A stretch of 64,000 nt of DNA from Periconia sp. R9002 (lineage: Eukaryota > Ascomycota > Dothideomycetes > Pleosporales > Periconiaceae): the NCBI GenBank assembly GCA_023627715.1, contig JAMAHW010000001.1, forward strand, positions 310,001 to 374,000. The letters are read 5' to 3'. How positions within the stretch are numbered: position 1 is the first letter of the stretch; every line of letters begins with the position of its first letter. This document shows, piece by piece, positions 43,509 through 55,527 of the stretch. The notes under the pieces are model-generated. The model made no database searches, had not been told where the DNA came from, and saw nothing but the letters and a program-made list of their open reading frames with translations. The translations under genes were made by a program, and so were the position numbers.

Positions 43509-44656
43509 ATTGATTCATTATTGATGCATTGGAGAGAGATAATAATTTTACGATCCATGTTCAGATGTTTGGTACTCTCCCGTTTGACACTCCGGTTGAC
43601 GCTAGCTTGATTGGGAAAAGTGTGATTTTCTTAAGACGACGCCCTTATGTAAAGTCCCTCCAACCCTCACACCATGGAGCATACATATATACATCGAAAC
43701 ATCCCAATTGCTAACCCTCGACTTTTCTATCCTCTTCCTAGCCATCCTTCCTTCCCTCTCATCCATACTTAGGACTTTTCGTAGGGAGATCCGACGTACT
43801 AGTACGTACCGGTGGTTTCTACCGCGCCCCGCTCGCCAAGCCGGAGGAGGACTCGAAGTCTCGGCAGCGCCCCCTATCATAAGCCGCAATCTACTCCTTG
43901 CCATTGAATCATGGCGAGGAACGCCCAACTGATATGAGCCTTTCGATAACCGTTCCTCCCGCGCCGTACAGTTTACAGTGAGACCGACATTGATCGACGG
44001 GAGAGAGAGAGCGCCACCATCTTGGCACCAGTATCACCGCCTCTTCCTCATGATAAGCCGGGCCACATTGAGGTTATTCCGCCAGGCAGCGCCGTAATGC
44101 AGGGCGAGATAATAGGAAATCGTGACGTTTTTCTGTGTTTACCGTTCGTATTTCTCATTCGGAGTCGCCACTTTCGTGCGAAGATATCTTGGCGATTTAC
44201 GGGTCCACCGAGCCTCGGAACGGTTCGCGGCTGGCGGGCTCGAGGACTCGAACAAGAAGGAGAGCGTATTGGTGAGAATGGTGCAAGATGGCGTCAAAAC
44301 CACGAGCATTTCCCGCTGCCTTGGTAGGCTGGTTAGAGGATTCTAAGCAGGTCACCACGTAGATTGTACCTATGCCGGGAGACAGGAAATTGGGTTTAAT
44401 CGAGCTCCCTCTTTAGGCAAAGCGTGCATTTGCCATTTTGCATTGTACAGCATCTTTTTTTTCATCCAGCTTTATCAGTGGATACGAAGAGATATTGGAA
44501 ATGGATCCTTGCCTCACTAACTAGCATAATGCATATATATATTCGTGAGAGGGTCTCGCCTTGTGAGACCAAGGGTTTTATTCATTTTTCCCCCGCCTCC
44601 CTTGCACCGTTACATCTTCACTTTTTCCAGTCAAGAGGAGATCAATTGGTTTCGCG
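43509..44656. other. Intergenic, nothing supported
   Basis: 3' region and promoter. A TATATATATA run (44533-44541) lies about 115 bp upstream of the peptidase start and may act as its TATA element. No gene or repeat recognised. Confidence 0.4.
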
Positions 44657-46235
44657 ATGAAGACTACAACTCCAATCGTGGCAGCTGGCTTGGTTGCCCC
44701 CATTGTCGCCCAGTACAAACCCGTCGTCTCCTCGGCGGAACTCGTCAAGCTCGTCACTACTGAGGAACTTGTCGCAGGTGCAACCGATTTGTACGACCTT
44801 GCTGTCGCAAACGGCGGCAATCGCGCATTCGGCAGCCCTGGGCATAATGCTACCGTGGATTACATATACGACGCTTTGGTCGAGACAGGATACTACAACG
44901 TGTACAAGCAGCCGTTCGTTGAGCTCTACGAGGACGCGCAGGTGGAATTCAGCGTGAGCGGTGTTGAATACGATGCTCGGTACCTTCAATATTCACCTTC
45001 CGGAGATCTCGACAAGCCTCTTGTCGCTGTGGCCAACGTTGGTTGCACAGCTGAGGACTACCCTGCGTCCGTGGCCGATAACATTGCATTCGTTAAGCGT
45101 GGAGAGTGCTCCTTTGCCCAAAAGGTGACCAATGCCAAAACCGCAGGAGCTGTTGGAACAATCGTCTACAACAATGTAAACGAGACGCTTTCAGGAACCC
45201 TTGGTGGACCAGGTGACTGGATTCCCGCTGCCAGTGTCGAGTGGGCTCCTGGTCAAGCCATTCTTGCCCAGCTCGCCGGTTCCAACTCCACCACAGCCTC
45301 ACTATTCATCAATGTGATTTCGGAGAACCGCACAACCTACAACGTCATTGCTGAGACCAAAGAAGGCGATCACAACAACGTGCTCGCACTTGGTGCCCAC
45401 ACTGATTCCGTCCCCGCTGGCCCCGGAATCAACGATGATGGTTCAGGCACCATCGGTATCCTGACCGTCGCGAAGCACCTTGCAGGCTTCTCCGTGAAGA
45501 ATGCTGTGCGCTTCGGATTTTGGTCTGCTGAGGAATTCGGGCTTCTGGGCTCATACCACTACCTCAAGACCATCAACGGTACCCTCGGTGGAAATGCCAC
45601 TGAAGTGGGCAAGCTCCGCGCGTACTTGAACTTTGACGTAAGCGACTCTCCTTTATGAATCATTTGCTGCTTTTACTAAATCAGAGCAGATGATTGCGAG
45701 CCCCAACTATGCGCTCGGTGTTTACGACGGCGATGGCAGCGCGTTCAACCTGTCGGGTCCTCCAGGCTCGGAGATCCTCGAGCAAGACTTTGTAAACTTC
45801 TTCGCCAAGCTCAACAAGTCCACCGTGCCCTCCGAGTACAGCGGTCGCTCTGATTACGCCGCGTTCCTCGACAACGGCATCCCATCCGGTGGTACCGACA
45901 CCGGGGCTGAGGGTCTCAAGACTCCAGAAGAGGCCGCCATATTCGGTGGCGAAGCCGGCGTTGCTTACGATATCAACTACCACCAAGCTGGAGACACAGT
46001 CGACAACCTCGCGCTAGACGCTTTCCTGTGGAACACACAAGCCATCGCCGACGCCGTGGGGAGATACGCGCTCGATTTTGGTTCCATCCCTAAACCCAAC
46101 CACACCGCGGCGGCAAGGAAGAGGAATGTGGAGAAGACACATCTTAGGAGGGCCTTGGATCATGCCAAACCCCGCCTGAGCGGGTTGGGTAAGAGGTATG
46201 GTGGATGTGTGCACGATGTCAAGACTGAATTGTAG
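44657..46235 (+). CDS. Secreted M28 aminopeptidase with PA domain
   Basis: Exons 44657-45637 and 45690-46235 (52-bp intron, phase 0, joining YLNFD to MIASPN), 508 aa. Signal peptide (KTTTPIVAAGLVAPIVA). Propeptide and N-part, then a protease-associated domain (about 120-240, with VGCTAEDYPASVADNIAFV and KRGECSFAQKV) inserted before the catalytic domain. The dizinc site is visible: GAHTDSV (His), NDDGSG (bridging Asp), SAEEFGLLGS (Glu base and ligand), NFDM (Asp), and NYHQAGDT (His). It removes N-terminal amino acids (leucine aminopeptidase / aminopeptidase Y type) outside the cell or in the vacuole. The C-terminus carries a basic Arg/Lys-rich extension of about 45 residues not needed for the fold. 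Confidence 0.93.
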
Positions 46236-47836
46236 CTGTTGTCTGCGAGTTAAAAAATTGTGTAAACTTATGATGGTAAATGTTTGACACGAATATGATG
46301 GATTGATACTCTCACCTTTGGTCCTTTTGTCTTTTTTCTCTTTTTGACTCTTGCCAGTATCAATGCCTTGGCTGTACCCCGAGGTTCTATGCAGCCGTGT
46401 ACCCCCTTCCAAAATTAACAATATCGAGTCGGCCCTACATATATTCAAAACCCCCCTCAAAACCCTGCCTCAAGCTATAACGAACTTCGCCCGAAAAACC
46501 ACTCTAACCCTACACCCCAGAAAATTGCATCAATACCTAACCATTCCTCACAATACATACATATGTATCTCGTTCTCAACCCTATCAGTAATATGCAATT
46601 CCCCTTGACCCATGGAGCCGATTCTAGGCTGGTCGTCTCCTGGGATCCGACATTAGCATCAAATGCTTCTAGAAGGCTTCTAGCGCCGCCGCCGCAGTAG
46701 AATAGACTACCCGGATCGTCGACCCAAGATACCGAAGAAGAAGCCTGTGCGTTGTGTCGCGTTTGCGTTTGCGTGCATTGGAGCACGAAAAAAAGACTAA
46801 ATTAGCAGGGAACCTATTCTTGAATCTAACTACTCAGCTGATGTACCTGTGTCTCCTTTCGTGGGGTTGGCGCCCCACGGGGCAATCTACAATCCCCAAA
46901 CTACTATGATACGTTTTGAAATCGATTTCGAATGTTCCCCCAATTAAGCTTTTTGGATGGCTGGGGGGCTGGAGGGGTTTAGCGCTGTTTTTTTGTTTTT
47001 TGTCGCTACCCGCTTAATATGTACGCGAATGAATCTAGCCGGGCCGAGATGTACATTGGTTTTGATATATTTTTGATTGCGCGGTTGGGAGTGTCCACCT
47101 ATTGCAGTGATGTTTGATACGTACGTCGCTATTATACCTCGGTTTTTGTAGCTACACTTTGTATTGTAATTTGTACCCTCCCTTGCCCGTCAATTTGAGT
47201 CGCGACGCCCCGCACGTGCTGCTGTCATTTACTCGCCCGCTATAATGGTCAAGCAAAACCGGGTTCAGGTGCGGGAATGCTTTAGAGACGTGCATATTCG
47301 CTGCGCTCGCTTCAGCTAAACGACATAACGAACGCCAGGGGTCACACCTTGGAATTACCGCTTGTGGAAGGTCTCCTTCCGTGTCGACGATTCACCATCG
47401 TTCGCCTCCTGTGCGAGTCTGCTTGGGATAGCGCTGTGGAGCCCCCTCCCCCCCGGTTAGATCACATGGAGCTGCGCCTTTTGAGAATTTCTCCACAATG
47501 CGGTTTCTGTCGTGATGCAAGAGGCTTCTTTCATTTCGACGGAATGTTCGATGATGTTTCCGTTAGTGGGTCTCCCTACTTGCTACGCTGTGAGGCTCGC
47601 TTCGATGGTTTTCAGACCTGTCCTTGGGTCTGGAAGTATTCGTCGTGAGCCTCTCGAGATTGCTGGTATTGGATGCCCAGTCTTGCCCCGGAATTGGAGT
47701 CGTGGATCCGTGATGGGAAATCACGCCTCAGAGGGCTATATAAAGTCCGGATTCTCCTTCCAGTGAACGTTTTTAACTCAAGGCAGACTTCAGTCAAGTA
47801 ACTCTCTAGCTACTCACATTGAGAATCACCGGCACC
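46236..47836. other. 1.6-kb intergenic upstream of the cellulase
   Basis: No gene supported. Holds a G/C palindrome GGCGCC-CCACGG-like stretch near 46867 and a poly-C run at 47446-47457. The last 100 bp carry the TATA box of the GH6 gene. Confidence 0.4.
47737..47744 (+). promoter_or_regulatory. TATA box of the GH6 cellulase gene
   Basis: TATATAAA, 93 bp before the ATG; consensus match in the usual window for fungal cellulase promoters. Confidence 0.65.
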
Positions 47837-49461
47837 ATGAAGACCACTCAGATCCTGACCGCTGCCTCTTTGGCCGCTGCTGCCAACGCCCAGTCTCCTC
47901 TCTACGGCCAGTGCGGTGGAAAACAGTGGACCGGACCAACAACTTGCGTTTCTGGTTCTTACTGCGCTTACAGTGGTGAATGTAGGTGGATCCTGTTCCA
48001 CCTGTGTTGATCTCATTGAGGAAATATGTTAAACCTTCTTTCTAGATTACTCTCAATGTCTGCCAGGAAGTGCCCCCGGCGGAACCACCTCTGCCCCGAC
48101 CTCTGCCCCTACCTCTGGTACTCCCACCACGCTTAGCACGGCTACTTCCAAGCCTGCTACAACCTCCTCTCCTTCTCAGCCAAGCGATAGCTCCAACCCC
48201 CTCGCCGGCAAGAGCTTCTACGTCAACGACTTCTACTCCTCTGAGGTCATAAACATTGCTATTCCATCCCTGAGCGCCGCGGGCAAATCTACTCTCATAC
48301 CCAAGGCCAGCGCTGTTGCCAAGGTTCCTTCTTTCTACTGGATGTAAGGACTTCCCGTTTTCTGCATTTCACCAAACTTGACTGACATATCGGCACTAGG
48401 GACACCCGCGCAAAGGTCCCCAAAATCGCGGATTTCGCCAAGGACGCTGCCGCCCGCATCGCAGCTGGCGAGAAGCTCAGCGTGCCTCTGGTCGTGTACG
48501 ACCTCCCCAACCGTGACTGTGCAGCTCTGGCTTCCAACGGTGAACTGAGCATCGACAACAACGGAGCCGCCCTGTACAAGGGATACATCGACAGCATCAA
48601 GGCTCAGATCGTGGCTTACCCTACTGTTCACTTCACTCTCGCTATTGGTAAGTTTCCACTCTTTCGTTCAGATATGAAAAACATACGAAGGCCTATCGAC
48701 TGACCTAAATCCTCCTTCACAGAGCCCGACTCCCTTGCCAACCTCGTCACCAACCTCAACCAGCCCAAATGCCAGGCCGCCGCCTCCGCCTACAAGGAGC
48801 TTACCACATACGCCATCTCCACGCTCGACCTCCCCAACGTCTCCATGTACCTCGACGCCGGACACGCAGGCTGGCTCGGCTGGACTGCTAACCAAGACCC
48901 CGCCGTCAAGGTCTTCGTGGATCTCTACAAGGCCGCCGGCTCCCCTAAGGCTGTCCGCGGTCTCGTCACCAACGTCTCCAACTACAACGCCTGGAAGATC
49001 GCCTCATGCCCTACCTACGCAGAGAGCAACCAGGTCTGCGATGAGTCCAAGTACATTAATGCTTTGGCGCCCAAGTTGAAGGCTGCTGGGTTCCCGGCTC
49101 ACTTCATTGTTGACACTAGTACGTTCTCCCTTCCTCGCTCACCCTTTACGTGCAAACAACTAATACATATACAGGCCGCAACGGAGTCCAACCCACCAAG
49201 CAGATCCAGTGGGGCGACTGGTGCAACGTGATCGGCACCGGCTTCGGTATCCGTCCCAGCACCTCGACCGACGACCCGCTCCTCGACGCCTGGGTCTGGG
49301 TCAAGCCCGGTGGCGAGGCCGACGGTACCTCCGATACCTCTGCCGTGCGCTACGACGCCAAGTGCGGCGAGCCCGATGCCTTGAAGCCCGCTCCCGAGGC
49401 CGGATCCTGGTTCCAGGCTTACTTTGAGCAGTTGCTCGTGAATGCTAACCCTGCTTTTTAG
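47837..49461 (+). CDS. CBM1-GH6 cellobiohydrolase II (Cel6A type)
   Basis: Five exons: 47837-47981, 48046-48343, 48400-48647, 48723-49118, 49175-49461 (introns 64, 56, 75, 56 bp), 457 aa. Signal peptide cut after ANA (residue 18). N-terminal CBM1 (about 20-54: [26 protein letters not shown]). Ser/Thr/Pro linker, then the GH6 catalytic domain from about residue 105. Visible active-site parts: [12 protein letters not shown] (Asp that tunes pKa), IEPDSLANL (acid Asp), AGHAGWLGW, and [15 protein letters not shown] (third Asp). It releases cellobiose from the non-reducing ends of cellulose in the medium. The start at 47837 is preferred over an in-frame upstream codon because the signal peptide begins there. 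Confidence 0.96.
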
Positions 49462-50433
49462 ACGCGGGAGGGGGAATCAGGTCTTTTTCTTGCACTTCTT
49501 GTAAATAGAAGATTTGGGGGGTACGTGTATATAGAGAACCTTTTGTTTTGTGGGTGCTTTTTCTTCTTCTATCTTCTATCTTCTTGCTTTGAAGAAGCAA
49601 AATGAAAAGAATAAATTTGTTGCATTGATACTACCCGTGATACGGTTCTTTCACATCGTACTAACATGAAAATGGCATCTGATCAATGCATTATTTGAAC
49701 CTTTGAGAGAATAAATGTCTTATAATGGACGTTGATATATCATTGAATCTGAGTCATTTCAAATTGAAGAGTTTGAGTTCTCTGTCCCATGACTCTGAGC
49801 TTATGTGCCACATGTGCATCAACAACGGATACATGTATCTTACGAATATATGATGAATATCAGACAACGCTATTGTAATATTCCCATTGTATAGCTGCCG
49901 ATGAATTCAGTTCTTACGCTCAAGTCAAATAAGTAGGGCTATGACTCCATTGTGATAATAGCAAATTCGGTCGCTTATTGGCGGGTATGTCAGTACTTGA
50001 TAATTAATCGAGGGATTGGGAATTCCTTGATTTTGTTTGTCCTATTCCATGTTTTCAACTCAGTTTAACGTTACCTATTCAGAGTGAACAGTGTATGTAC
50101 ATAGCAATTAGCTTATCACCCGTACGTCTGTCTAGTCGCTTGTTGGCGGATAGAACAGGATCAGATAACCGACCAATCCACCGGTACTTAGCCCAACGCA
50201 GGTACGGAGCTCCATCAATTGATCAGCCCTCACAAACTCCAATACACATTTCTTCATCTGCCGCTGCCGAGCCTCGCACGTTTCAGACTACATCTATACG
50301 TATATATATGTGAAATATTTGACGAATTTTTCAACTTCCTCTCTTCCCTTCTATCATTACCCCGCTCCGACCTCGGCATCATCCATCCCCACATAAAGGC
50401 ATCATCATCCTCCAACCACCAAACGAGATTAAG
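49462..50433. other. Intergenic, nothing supported
   Basis: 3' region of the cellulase and promoter of the dehydrogenase; AT-rich, no gene. A TATATATA run near 50301 could be the TATA element for the gene at 50434. Confidence 0.4.
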
Positions 50434-51526
50434 ATGTCGAAACCAAAGGTGATCGTAACGCGTAAGCTCATCGACCATGCCCAGGCCCTCTTGGATTCAA
50501 ACAAAGATGTGGAGGTTGTGCAATGGAACTCAGAAAAGGTATCGTATCTGTTCACTACAAATCCCATCTTAGTTCACACCAACACTTACACCTAACTAAC
50601 ATTGAACCAAGCCCGCACCCCGTGAATGGCTTCTCGAAAACGCGCAAAATGCCTCGGGAATTCTCGTAATGTTGACCGACAAAGTGGATTCCGAACTCGT
50701 CTCCACCGCAGGGTCCAAACTGACAACCATCTCCTCCTTCTCCGTGGGAACCGATCACGTAGACACTGCCTTACTCAAGTCCAAAAATATCCGTCTAGGG
50801 TACACACCCACCGCTCTAACAGATGCAGTCGCGGACTTGACCGTCATGCTCACCCTCATGGCACAAAGACGCGGCGGCGAGGCTATGGCGAAAGTGCTCG
50901 ATGGCGAGTGGCCGCAGATGCCGTGGCATCCTTTGCTCATGACGGGCCCGCAATTGGGAGGTTCGACGGTGGGGTTTTTGGGGTTTGGAAGGATCGCGCA
51001 AGCGACGGTGAAGAGGTTGCTTGGATTTGGGGTGAAGAAGGTTATTTACTTGACTTCGAGGCCGGGCGAAGGGGCCAGGGAGGACCACTACGGTTTGCTA
51101 GGCGGGAAGTCAGAAGTCCCAATTCAGCCGGCGAAAAGCTGGGAGGAAGTAGCGAGTGAGAGCGACGTTGTGATTGTTGGCTGCGCGCTTACACCAAGCA
51201 CGAAACACCTTGTTGGAAAGGAGTTCCTTGCCAAGATGAAGGAGACTGCCGTGCTCGTTAATATCGCGAGGGGTGGCGTCGTGGATACGGATGCGCTTGT
51301 CGAAGCGCTGGATCAGGACAGGATTTTTGGAGCGGGACTGGATGTTATTGAGGATGAGCCGGAGGTTCCTAAGGATCATCCCATTTTGAAGCAGAAGAGG
51401 TGCGTGCTTGTGCCTCATATCGGATCGGCTACTGTGCCGACGAGGGAGCAGATGGCGGAGGAGTCGGTGAAGAATCTGTTGGCTGGCTTGAGGGGCGAAG
51501 AGATGGTCAATGAAGTGAAGCTGTAG
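50434..51526 (+). CDS. D-2-hydroxyacid dehydrogenase (glyoxylate/hydroxypyruvate reductase type)
   Basis: Exons 50434-50538 and 50612-51526 (73-bp intron, phase 0), 339 aa. NAD(P)-dependent enzyme of the GRHPR/D-2HDH family. The catalytic domain is split around a Rossmann domain with VGFLGFGRIAQATVKRL. Catalytic Arg lies in NIARGGVVD, Glu in DVIEDEPEVP, His in VPHIGSAT; SFSVGTDHVD and YTPTALTDAVADLT are typical. It reduces glyoxylate or hydroxypyruvate (or related 2-ketoacids) in the cytosol. The cofactor-selecting loop reads LTSRPGEG after strand 2, and an Arg there suggests NADPH (inference). It ends NEVKL, which is not a standard PTS1. Confidence 0.93.
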
Positions 51527-52756
51527 AGTGATCCGTTTAGCGGAGGTGGGTAGATATATCTTTTGTGCCACACCAATTAGATTTCTCTATATATTTCCAT
51601 CATGGATATTCATCCGTAAGGGTGTACATAGATATAGAGCTACGTTTTTTGACACTCATTTTCGACATTTTTTTTTGACTTGCGTGGAAACCCTCCTAAT
51701 TGTCAATTCTCTGTTTAAAGAAGGTAGAAAATAAGAGCTACGCAATTATCTCCCAATGAAATTATCTCCATGCCTTGAGCATGAGCGGGCACGAGACAGA
51801 CGCATCAACTGGCAATCTGCAATGCTCCTAAGACCCCTCTTTCTTCTCCTGAGAAATCAATTTGAAATAGCCTAAAGGTTTGAGCGATAATCAAAAACGG
51901 TCGCACAGTTCACTGTCTTCTTGTTTGTTTCACAATCCCCTTTTGGCGTTCCTCCGTGTCCAATAAGTCTTCTTCGTGTTTCGGACCGAACTTTTAAGGT
52001 TGGCACATGACAGTCAATTAGCAAAACGTTCGCACGTCAAGTGGAATATTGGGTGATGTCACTGACGGTTGGAAGCTTGATGTGCGCAGCAAGTATCTTT
52101 CGGGGACAGATAGCCCGACCTTTCTGTGTGAAAGCGCATGTAGTGATGTGATCACTTGTCTTCTATCAGCCTAAGCAATGAATGCTAGTTCTGCCTATTT
52201 ATACGCCGTTTCTGCAAGTCTGCGCTATAGAATCTATCTATTGATTGCACAAAATGGTGTATTAGTTCCCATTAATGGGAGGCAGCGAATCACATCAAAG
52301 CCCACAGATGCGGTCTTGTGAAGTGAAGTAAGAAGTGCATACAAATTTTCTTATTCCAGTTAGACCAACCGTCAATGTGAAATGAAAACCCTGGGAGCAC
52401 GTTCCCGCTTTACTATCTTTGGAGCACGACGTGTGCAAGGTCTAACGAAGTGCGATTGAAATGGAGGGGTTTTACCTTTGTATCACGAGGTTCCTTGGTC
52501 GATAGTTGTGATGAAGCAAAGACTAACTTTGAGATAAGGGAATCACCCCCTCGATGTTATCTCGCGAGGAATGTCCCTCGCTTCTGTTTTCTGTTGCCGC
52601 GGTCGTGGAGGAATGTAAACCTGCAACCTGACCCCTCGTGCAACTTCGCGACTTTCCTACACAATAGTAATCGACACCTTTTTCTCTGTTTCACTACTCT
52701 CATTAAGGTACACATATTTTCACTATAACATTATTTAATTTTTGAAATCACCCACA
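51527..52756. other. 1.2-kb intergenic, nothing supported
   Basis: 3' region and promoter of the spherulin-like gene. Short open frames only. Confidence 0.4.
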
Positions 52757-54141
52757 ATGTTGCGACCACTTCCGCAAAGATACTACTCAAGATATACACC
52801 CTCGAATAGGATCAGCTTGCAAAACTACGATTCCCGCATCCAATTACGCAGTCCGACAAGGTCTCCCCCAAAGACTCCGAAGCCTCCAAATAGGACTTTC
52901 TCTCCACCCGAACCACGCAACCCTAGCTTTGCGCGACCAGATTCATCAGATCTCCATCCCAATAGTGTCAGATATGCCCCCAACCGCCGACCAGCACAAC
53001 CTATCCAAAACCAAGACGATGAAATCACCGAATTGCCTCCATTTCCGTCAAAATACCCGCAAAAACACACTGTCCCACAATCATCGGAACCATTGCGGAC
53101 CCATTCAAGCTGGCATAAATCAAGAGATTCTTGCGCGACGCTAGCATCGAGATTGAGCCAAAGAAGTCCATGGTGGAAGGGGGAAATTGACGAGCAAACG
53201 CGCGCAGCATTAGTGACTCTTGCTCTTGCGCTTTTTATCGCATTGGTATTACCGTTGGCGGCATTTGTGCCTCCCAAATACATCGTTTCGCTGCCGGTTA
53301 ACGTCCTGGTACCGCTGTATATGAACCCGGAGGCAGGAGGTTGGAATAGTTTGGTTGATTCGTAAGTTCCTCTTTGTTAACATCTAATTATTCTCCACCC
53401 ATTTCCTTGACAATTCCACGAAGCTGGAACGGAGATGTTAATATCATGGGCAGCGTCATAAAACACTCAGACACAAACTTCACCATTATTGTAAACCCCT
53501 CCAACGGCCCCGGACCAACGGATTGGCCATCAGGGTCCTACGTCACGGAGATCAAAAAACTCAGCAGACTCCCCAACGTAGCGACAATCGGCTACATTGA
53601 TACGCAACACGGCCAACGCGCCAACGCGAGTGTCCTCAAAGAAATCGAAACATACGCCGGCTGGAACAACAGCCAGATCGCACTTTCAGGCATCTTCTTC
53701 GACCATACGCCGCCGGAGGAGTGGGACGATAACGCCAATGGAACTGCGCAGGCGTACTTGCGGAACATCAGCGCGACGGTAAAAGCGATGGGTGGCTTTG
53801 ACGAGCCTCGCACAGTTGTATTCAATCCAGGAAAGATGCCGCATGCGAATTTCTCAATGAGTGGCTTTGCCGACATAACCGTCATTTTCGAGGGCGCGTA
53901 TAACGAAATGCCTGCGATGGGCGATGTCAAGAGAGAGCTATCCGCTTTGCAGCGAACTCGCGAGGGTCTCGCGTACTGGGTACATTCTGTGCCCGGCGCG
54001 ATTGGGCGGAAAGGCGTAAGGAAGGTGGTGGATGGGACGAGACGGAATGTGGAGTGGTTGTTTTTGAGTAATCGGCGGGGAGAGGATATGTATGAGGCAT
54101 ATAGTGATGGGTGGGAGGAATTTTTGGATCTGACGTGGTAG
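52757..54141 (+). CDS. Membrane-anchored spherulin-4/GH135-like protein (copy A)
   Basis: Exons 52757-53361 and 53424-54141 (62-bp intron, phase 2), 440 aa. A long Pro/Arg/Ser-rich cytosolic N-terminus (about 150 residues) is followed by one membrane span (ALVTLALALFIALVLPLAAF), giving type II topology, and then a spherulin-4 barrel. Family signatures: VLVPLYMNPEAGGW, FTIIVNPSNGPGP, NVATIGYIDTQHG, SGIFFDHTPPEEW, FNPGKMPH and FADITVIFEGAY. In GH135 (Sph3, galactosaminogalactan hydrolase) the strand-end motif is FD-E; here the second acid is His (FDH), while the later Glu (IFEG) is kept. Activity is therefore doubtful. It lies directly upstream, in the same direction, of a second family member. 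The role may be cell-wall or biofilm polysaccharide handling. Confidence 0.87.
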
Positions 54142-54544
54142 TGGAGATGGGTAAAGGACGGTTTACGTGTCTGATATAATTCTGATTTTTGGAAGGCGAT
54201 TGGGGAAGGGGGAATTGATGCAAATCGTCGGGGATATTATTTTCTAAGTGGCTTTTTTTACCTGTATTGATATTGCGGGTGATTTGCACCGATATTTGAG
54301 ATGGTACACAACCTTCTATAAGAAGATACGAGTACTATTGAGCTCATTTCCGTAACAAACGTTGTGCGATTTGGCGCTTGGGCTTCGAAAAGGACATGTT
54401 TGCCTTGCGCCCAATAAGATGAGGGGTTACTGTTCATCCGCTGGCGCTTGCAGGGGTGCCGGAAGAAGAAGAATAGAGTATGAAATCATTCATAACTTCA
54501 CAAGCCCTGCTATGATGCACCCTATTTAGTTATGCTCGGTAACG
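54142..54544. other. Spacer between the tandem spherulin-like genes
   Basis: 404 bp, AT-rich; holds only the 3' end of copy A and the promoter of copy B. Confidence 0.4.
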
Positions 54545-55444
54545 ATGACCATCGCAGCCTCAAAATTACTTCTGCCACTGTACATATACCCCACCCCGGG
54601 GAAATGGGATCCACTGTTCAAAGCGTGCGTGGGGACCCCTCTCGTCTCCATTTATTGACACAGTCTTGCCTAGTCGGCCAGAAAATGGCAGTAATAACAA
54701 TCGTTACAGGGTCAAAGCATATCCCCAACTCGAGTTCATTGTCATTCTCAATCCTAACAACGGACCTGGCTCGGAACCATGGTGGCCTAACGCTGACTAC
54801 GTCCGCGAGATTCCTAGACTGAATGCATGCGAGAATGTACGCACAGTGGGTTACGTGGCTACTACGTACTGCAAGCGGGGCATCGAAGACGTCTTCCGAG
54901 ATATCGAAAGATATGCAGAATGGTCAAGGGATGAGAGGTTCCCTGGGTTGGGGGTGAGCGGGATTTTCTTCGACGAGACGCCGAATCTGTACGACGAAGA
55001 CGTGGAATTATACTTGGATGGTGTCACTGCGAAAGGGAAAAGTACAGAGGGGGTTTTGGGGGATCGTCTGGTATGGTGAATCAAAGATTGTGCTCAGTTC
55101 GAACGTGTCTGATACTACTCGGCTAGATCATTCATAATCCTGGGACGGCAGTGCAGAAAGGACTCGCGCGGCCCGGGCCAGACATAACCACGACCGCAGA
55201 GGTCACATACCAAGTCTTCCGGTCCGACGAATTCCAAAATTGGTTGGCGCTTTCTCCGTATGGTCGTGAACAGACGTGCTACATGATCCACTCTGTGGAA
55301 GGAGAGGATGTGGGTGAGGTTGTGCGGTCGGTGCGGGAGAGGGCGCAGTATCTTTTCGTGACCGACTTGAAGGCCAATTTCTACCATGAATTTTCTACTA
55401 CTTGGGAGAGGTTTGTTGCGGCTGTGGCATCAGTTCAAGAATAA
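54545..55444 (+). CDS. Spherulin-4/GH135-like protein (copy B), no signal or anchor
   Basis: Exons 54545-54624, 54674-55070, 55127-55444 (introns 49 and 56 bp), 264 aa. The first exon codes MTIAASKLLLPLYIYPTPGK; the second acceptor (TTGCCTAG at 54673) was chosen because the earlier CAG leads to a stop. Spherulin-4 signatures: LEFIVILNPNNGPGS, ENVRTVGYVATTY, VSGIFFDETPNLYDED and IHNPGTAV. The acid pair FD-E is intact, unlike copy A, but the later Glu region reads EVTYQVFRSDEF, so the Glu of copy A (IFEG) is not obviously kept. There is no signal peptide or membrane span, so it looks cytosolic. It is a tandem paralog of copy A on the same strand, with quite diverged sequence. Confidence 0.83.
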
Positions 55445-55527
55445 GTGGAACATATGGTATGACTGTAACGTTTGCATGCCGGAATTGCCTATAGAAGTTC
55501 AATACTTTTATTGAAATAAAGGTCGTG

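Noticed and set aside
54664..54673. Earlier acceptor (CAG at 54663) for copy B of the spherulin-like pair
   Set aside because: Its use puts a stop codon two codons later; the next acceptor (TAG at 54673) keeps the frame and the family sequence.
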